DNA of 7,968 nt, taken from assembly GCA_002366685.1 (NCBI GenBank), contig DFBP01000261.1:1-7968 (forward strand). Reading direction: 5' to 3'. A program made the position numbers and the translations under genes. This stretch comes from Rhodobacterales bacterium UBA3077. GTDB taxonomy: Bacteria > Pseudomonadota > Alphaproteobacteria > Rhodobacterales > Rhodobacteraceae. The stretch's first letter is position 1; every line of letters starts with the position of its first letter. The notes beneath the pieces are model-generated. The model was not told the DNA's origin. It worked only from the letters and a program-made list of their open reading frames with translations, and ran no database searches. Positions 5,294 to 7,968 of the stretch are shown piece after piece.

Positions 5294-6478
5294 ATGTTCC
5301 TGCGCTTTTTCGAAAATCTGAGGGCGGCGCAGATTCCGGTCTCGCTGCGCGAATTTCTCAGCTTTCTGGAAGCGCTCAAAGCGCAGGCCGTGATTTACGA
5401 TGTGGAGGGGTTTTACTACCTCGCCCGCCTGACCATGGTAAAAGACGAGCGCTTTTTGGACCGCTTTGACGTCGCGTTTTCGCAGAGTTTTGAAGGAGTC
5501 GAGGCCGCAACCCTTACTGAAATCATCGAGAAGGCCGAAATTCCGGAAGAGTGGCTGCGCAAAATGGCCGAAAAAACCATGAGCCCCGAGGAAATGGCGA
5601 AAATTGAATCTCTTGGCGGCTTTGAGGCGCTGATGGAAACGCTGAAAAAGCGGCTCGAAGAGCAGGAAAAGCGGCACCAAGGCGGCAGCAAGTGGATCGG
5701 CACAGGCGGGACCTCCCCCTTCGGCGCTTATGGCTACAACCCCGAAGGCATTCGCATTGGCCAGCATGAAAGCCGGCACCGGCGGGCGGTGAAGGTCTGG
5801 GACCGTCGCGAGTTCAAAAACCTTGATGACTCTGTCGAGCTTGGCACCCGCAACATCAAGATGGCGCTCAAACGCCTGCGCAACTGGGCGCGCCAAGGGG
5901 CCGATGACGAGCTGGATCTGGACGGCACCATTCAGGCCACTGCCGAGCACGGTTATCTCGATGTCAAAACCCGCCCCGAGCGGCGCAATGCCGTGAAAGT
6001 TTTGTTGTTCCTCGATGTTGGCGGCTCCATGGATGACCATATCGCGCTGGTCGAAGAACTATTCTCCGCCGCACGGGCCGAGTTCAAACATATGGAGTAT
6101 TTCTACTTCCATAATTGCCTTTATGACGGTGTCTGGAAGGACAATGCCCGCCGGTGGAACGAACAGATGTCCACATGGGATGTACTGCACACCTATGGCT
6201 CTGACTACAAGTGCATTTTTGTGGGGGATGCTTCGATGTCCCCCTACGAGATCGCCTATATCGGCGGGGCCAACGAGCACTATAACAAAGAGGCCGGTGG
6301 CACGTGGCTGCAACGCACCCGCGAGCAATGGCCGGACCATATCTGGATAAATCCGGTGCCGGAGGATGAGTGGCAATATACCCATTCGGTCGGCATGATC
6401 CGCGAGATTTTCGAGAACCGCATGGTGCCGATGACACTGGAGGGCATCGAGGCCGGGATGAAGCAACTGGGGAGGTAA
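5294..6478 (+). CDS. CoxE-like VWA-domain protein, likely partner of the MoxR ATPase
   Basis: A 394-residue cytosolic protein with no signal peptide. The N-terminal half (1-220) is helical and highly charged and contains a long acidic/basic helix around 80-130 and a Gly-rich linker (130-150). The C-terminal half is a von Willebrand A domain: LLFLDVGGSMDDH (237-249) is the MIDAS first motif and FVGDASMSPYE (309-319) carries the later acidic residue D312. In the canonical MIDAS this motif is DxSxS; here the second position is glycine, D241-x-G243-x-S245, which appears to be a feature of this CoxE-like group. VWA partners recruit the MoxR ring to its client and bind metal-bridged ligands. The matching ATPase is at 2474-3313 in the same operon. 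No good Shine-Dalgarno is seen before the ATG at 5294, 2 bases after the previous stop, suggesting translational coupling. The P450 gene follows after 1 base. Confidence 0.87.
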   Translation: MFLRFFENLRAAQIPVSLREFLSFLEALKAQAVIYDVEGFYYLARLTMVKDERFLDRFDVAFSQSFEGVEAATLTEIIEKAEIPEEWLRKMAEKTMSPEEMAKIESLGGFEALMETLKKRLEEQEKRHQGGSKWIGTGGTSPFGAYGYNPEGIRIGQHESRHRRAVKVWDRREFKNLDDSVELGTRNIKMALKRLRNWARQGADDELDLDGTIQATAEHGYLDVKTRPERRNAVKVLLFLDVGGSMDDHIALVEELFSAARAEFKHMEYFYFHNCLYDGVWKDNARRWNEQMSTWDVLHTYGSDYKCIFVGDASMSPYEIAYIGGANEHYNKEAGGTWLQRTREQWPDHIWINPVPEDEWQYTHSVGMIREIFENRMVPMTLEGIEAGMKQLGR

Positions 6479-6479
6479 G

Positions 6480-7634
6480 ATGAGCACCGCACCTGAATTC
6501 CATATCGATCTTTCAGAATTTCGGGAGAACCCCTACCCCGCGCTCAAACAAATGCGAGCGGAAGCGCCTATCGCCTATGTGCCAGAGTTGGGCCGCACAT
6601 TACTCACGCGGTTGGATGACATCAAAGCTGCCGAACCGGATATCGAGCATTTTTCTTCCGCCCAGCCCGAAGGGTTGATGACCCTGTTGATGGGTGAAAA
6701 CATGATGCGAAAAGATGGCGAGGCGCACAGCGTGGAGCGCAAAGCGATCTTCCCCACGGTCTCGCCGCGCGCAGTGCGTGACCACTGGAAGGCGCAGTTT
6801 GCATCGGCTGCCGAGGCCATTCTGGATGATATTGAAGCGCTTGCTGAGGGCGACCTGTTCAAGCTTTACGCGACCCGCCTTTCAGGTGAGGCACTGCGGG
6901 CCATTACCGGCCTTGACCTAAGCTGGCAGGAGATGGATGCGGTTAGTCAGGCCATGATCGACGGCATTGCGAATTACACGGGTGATGCAGCGGTGGAGGC
7001 CAGCTGCCACCGTGCCACCGCGCGAATTGATGAGGCAATCACCAAAGCGATGAAGGGTGAGGCCGATGCTCATAGCTTGCTCGCGACCCTGCAAAATGCG
7101 GGCCTTCCCGAAGCGGCCACCCGCGCCAATATCAAGCTGGCGATTTCAGGCGGGCAGAATGAACCGCGCGATGTGATTGCCGGTATAATCTGGGCTTTGC
7201 TCACCCACCCCGAGCAATTGAAACTGGTGCGCGCGGGTGAGGTAAGCTGGATGCAGGTTTTTGAGGAATACGTGCGCTGGCTGGCGCCGATTGGCATGTC
7301 TCCCCGCCGGATTGCGGCACCTGTTTCGCTGAACGGCATCAGCTTTGAAAGCGGCGATGATGTGTTCCTGATGTTCAATTCCGCCAACCATGACGAAAAA
7401 TATTTCGACCAACCAGAGCGTTTTGATATCACCCGTGATGCGGGCAAACACATCGCCTTTGGCGCGGGGCCGCATTTTTGCGCCGGAGCATGGGCGGCCA
7501 AAGCACTTGTGGCCGAGGTTGCCTTGCCGATGATATTTAATCGTTTTACGCTCACCTTAGGGGAAGAACCGGTACGGATTGGAGGCTGGGCGTTTCGTGG
7601 CGTGCTCAACCTGCCTTGCAAATGGACAAGTTAG
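6480..7634 (+). CDS. Cytochrome P450 with non-canonical I-helix
   Basis: A 384-residue soluble bacterial P450, near normal for the family (about 400). It has no membrane anchor. Visible landmarks in order are the C-helix HSVERK (H83..R87, heme propionate contact), the I-helix ISGGQNEPRD (222-231), the K-helix ExxR as E263-Y-V-R266, the PERF-like QPERFDI (311-317), and the heme-binding loop FGAGPHFCAG (327-336) with proximal ligand C334. The I-helix normally reads A/G-G-x-D/E-T-T; here it is G-G-Q-N-E-P, replacing both the acid and the threonine. It therefore may activate oxygen differently, or use peroxide or a substrate group. Substrate and redox partner cannot be inferred, and no ferredoxin or reductase gene is visible in the window. 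A strong GGGGAGG ribosome-binding site lies 4 bases before the ATG. The gene is 1 base from the VWA gene, so it is co-transcribed with it. Confidence 0.93.
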   Translation: MSTAPEFHIDLSEFRENPYPALKQMRAEAPIAYVPELGRTLLTRLDDIKAAEPDIEHFSSAQPEGLMTLLMGENMMRKDGEAHSVERKAIFPTVSPRAVRDHWKAQFASAAEAILDDIEALAEGDLFKLYATRLSGEALRAITGLDLSWQEMDAVSQAMIDGIANYTGDAAVEASCHRATARIDEAITKAMKGEADAHSLLATLQNAGLPEAATRANIKLAISGGQNEPRDVIAGIIWALLTHPEQLKLVRAGEVSWMQVFEEYVRWLAPIGMSPRRIAAPVSLNGISFESGDDVFLMFNSANHDEKYFDQPERFDITRDAGKHIAFGAGPHFCAGAWAAKALVAEVALPMIFNRFTLTLGEEPVRIGGWAFRGVLNLPCKWTS

Positions 7635-7669
7635 CAGTTACGCACATGTAGCCTTATTGGGAGCCCCGC

Positions 7670-7968
7670 ATGAAAATTCTGAAGTATCTTTGGAACCATA
7701 ACAAGTTTCTGCTGATCGGGTTTTCAATTGCCTCTCTGGTGACGCTTGGATTTCTGGCGAAATTCACTTTTTCGGTTATCTATTGGTCCAACAACCGCGA
7801 TGCCGCAATCGAACCATGGATGCCAATTGGCTATATTGCGCGGTCTTACAAGGTGGAACGCGACTGGTTGATGGAGCAGACCGGATTGCCGCGAGATGAA
7901 TCCCGTGTCCGGTTTTCGATCGAGGCCGCAGCTGAAGAAGCCGGTATATCCTATGAGGAAATGCGCCA
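7670..7968 (+). CDS. Single-span membrane protein, 3' truncated by window edge
   Basis: A frame open to the window end with 99 full codons starting at the ATG at 7670, with GGGAG (7659-7663) 6 bases upstream. The first residues are basic and aromatic (MKILKYLWNHNKF), followed by a hydrophobic segment at about 13-40, then a hydrophilic region with EPWMPIGYIARSYKV (about 48-62) and an acidic/Arg-rich tail. The N-terminal helix with a following ...YW...W-M-x-x-x-YI motif resembles small Rhodobacteraceae membrane proteins of unknown role. The 35 bases after the P450 stop could contain a promoter, but I see none clearly. The real protein length and function cannot be told from this window. Confidence 0.6.
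   Translation, partial: MKILKYLWNHNKFLLIGFSIASLVTLGFLAKFTFSVIYWSNNRDAAIEPWMPIGYIARSYKVERDWLMEQTGLPRDESRVRFSIEAAAEEAGISYEEMR

Noticed and set aside
5288..6040. Long 250-codon open frame on the - strand across the VWA gene
   Set aside because: It is a mirror of the + strand frame. The + strand protein has clear VWA motifs and operon spacing, while the - strand translation shows no recognisable domain.
7070..7621. 183-codon open frame on the - strand in the P450 gene
   Set aside because: The P450 motifs are unmistakable on the + strand over the same bases; the opposite frame has no start context or domain.
395..7634. A terpene gene cluster (squalene-synthase-like protein, methyltransferase and P450)
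   Set aside because: The synthase-like protein lacks catalytic aspartates, the P450 is over 4.5 kb away, and a convergent dksA and a separate operon lie between them.
1..7968. Mobile element, phage or CRISPR signals
   Set aside because: No transposase, integrase, repeat array, tRNA or terminal inverted repeats were seen; gene packing and codon use look uniform.

Overview
The window looks like a chromosomal stretch from an alphaproteobacterium, most likely of the Rhodobacterales/Roseobacter group. This rests on a GC content that looks moderately high by eye, a DksA of the alphaproteobacterial type with a depleted cysteine motif, a DUF2927 lipoprotein of the kind known from Rhodobacteraceae, and a CoxE-like VWA protein with a partner MoxR ATPase. 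No tRNA, rRNA, CRISPR array, insertion sequence or phage gene is visible. The coding density and codon use look like core genome rather than a mobile island.

Left part (1-1890, all +): the 3' end of a citramalate synthase gene (cimA) runs with an 8-base overlap into a class I SAM-dependent methyltransferase. That gene overlaps by ATGA a squalene/phytoene-synthase-fold protein. The fold protein lacks the catalytic aspartate motifs and resembles the mitochondrial complex I assembly factor NDUFAF6. The three genes are arranged as one translationally coupled operon.

Middle (1891-2473): dksA lies on the - strand, converging on the operon with only 2 bases between stop codons. A 158-base divergent intergenic region holds a plausible dksA promoter, a perfect 13-base palindrome and a small GC hairpin ahead of the next operon.

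Right part (2474-7968, all +): a long, tightly packed gene run follows. Its order is MoxR/CoxD-type AAA+ ATPase, GNAT acetyltransferase (ATGA overlap), DUF2927 lipoprotein with a helical repeat-like C-terminus, an unannotated 55-residue two-helix membrane protein, CoxE-like VWA protein, cytochrome P450 (1-base gap), and the start of a single-span membrane protein cut by the window end.

The most interesting part is this last operon. A MoxR ATPase and its likely VWA partner bracket an exported lipoprotein and a tiny membrane protein, and the VWA gene is directly followed by a P450 with a non-canonical oxygen-activation motif. By analogy with CbbQ/CbbO, NorQ/NorD and CoxD/CoxE, the ATPase and VWA protein may form a remodelling or maturation machine. 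Its client is not known; the neighbours are candidates only.
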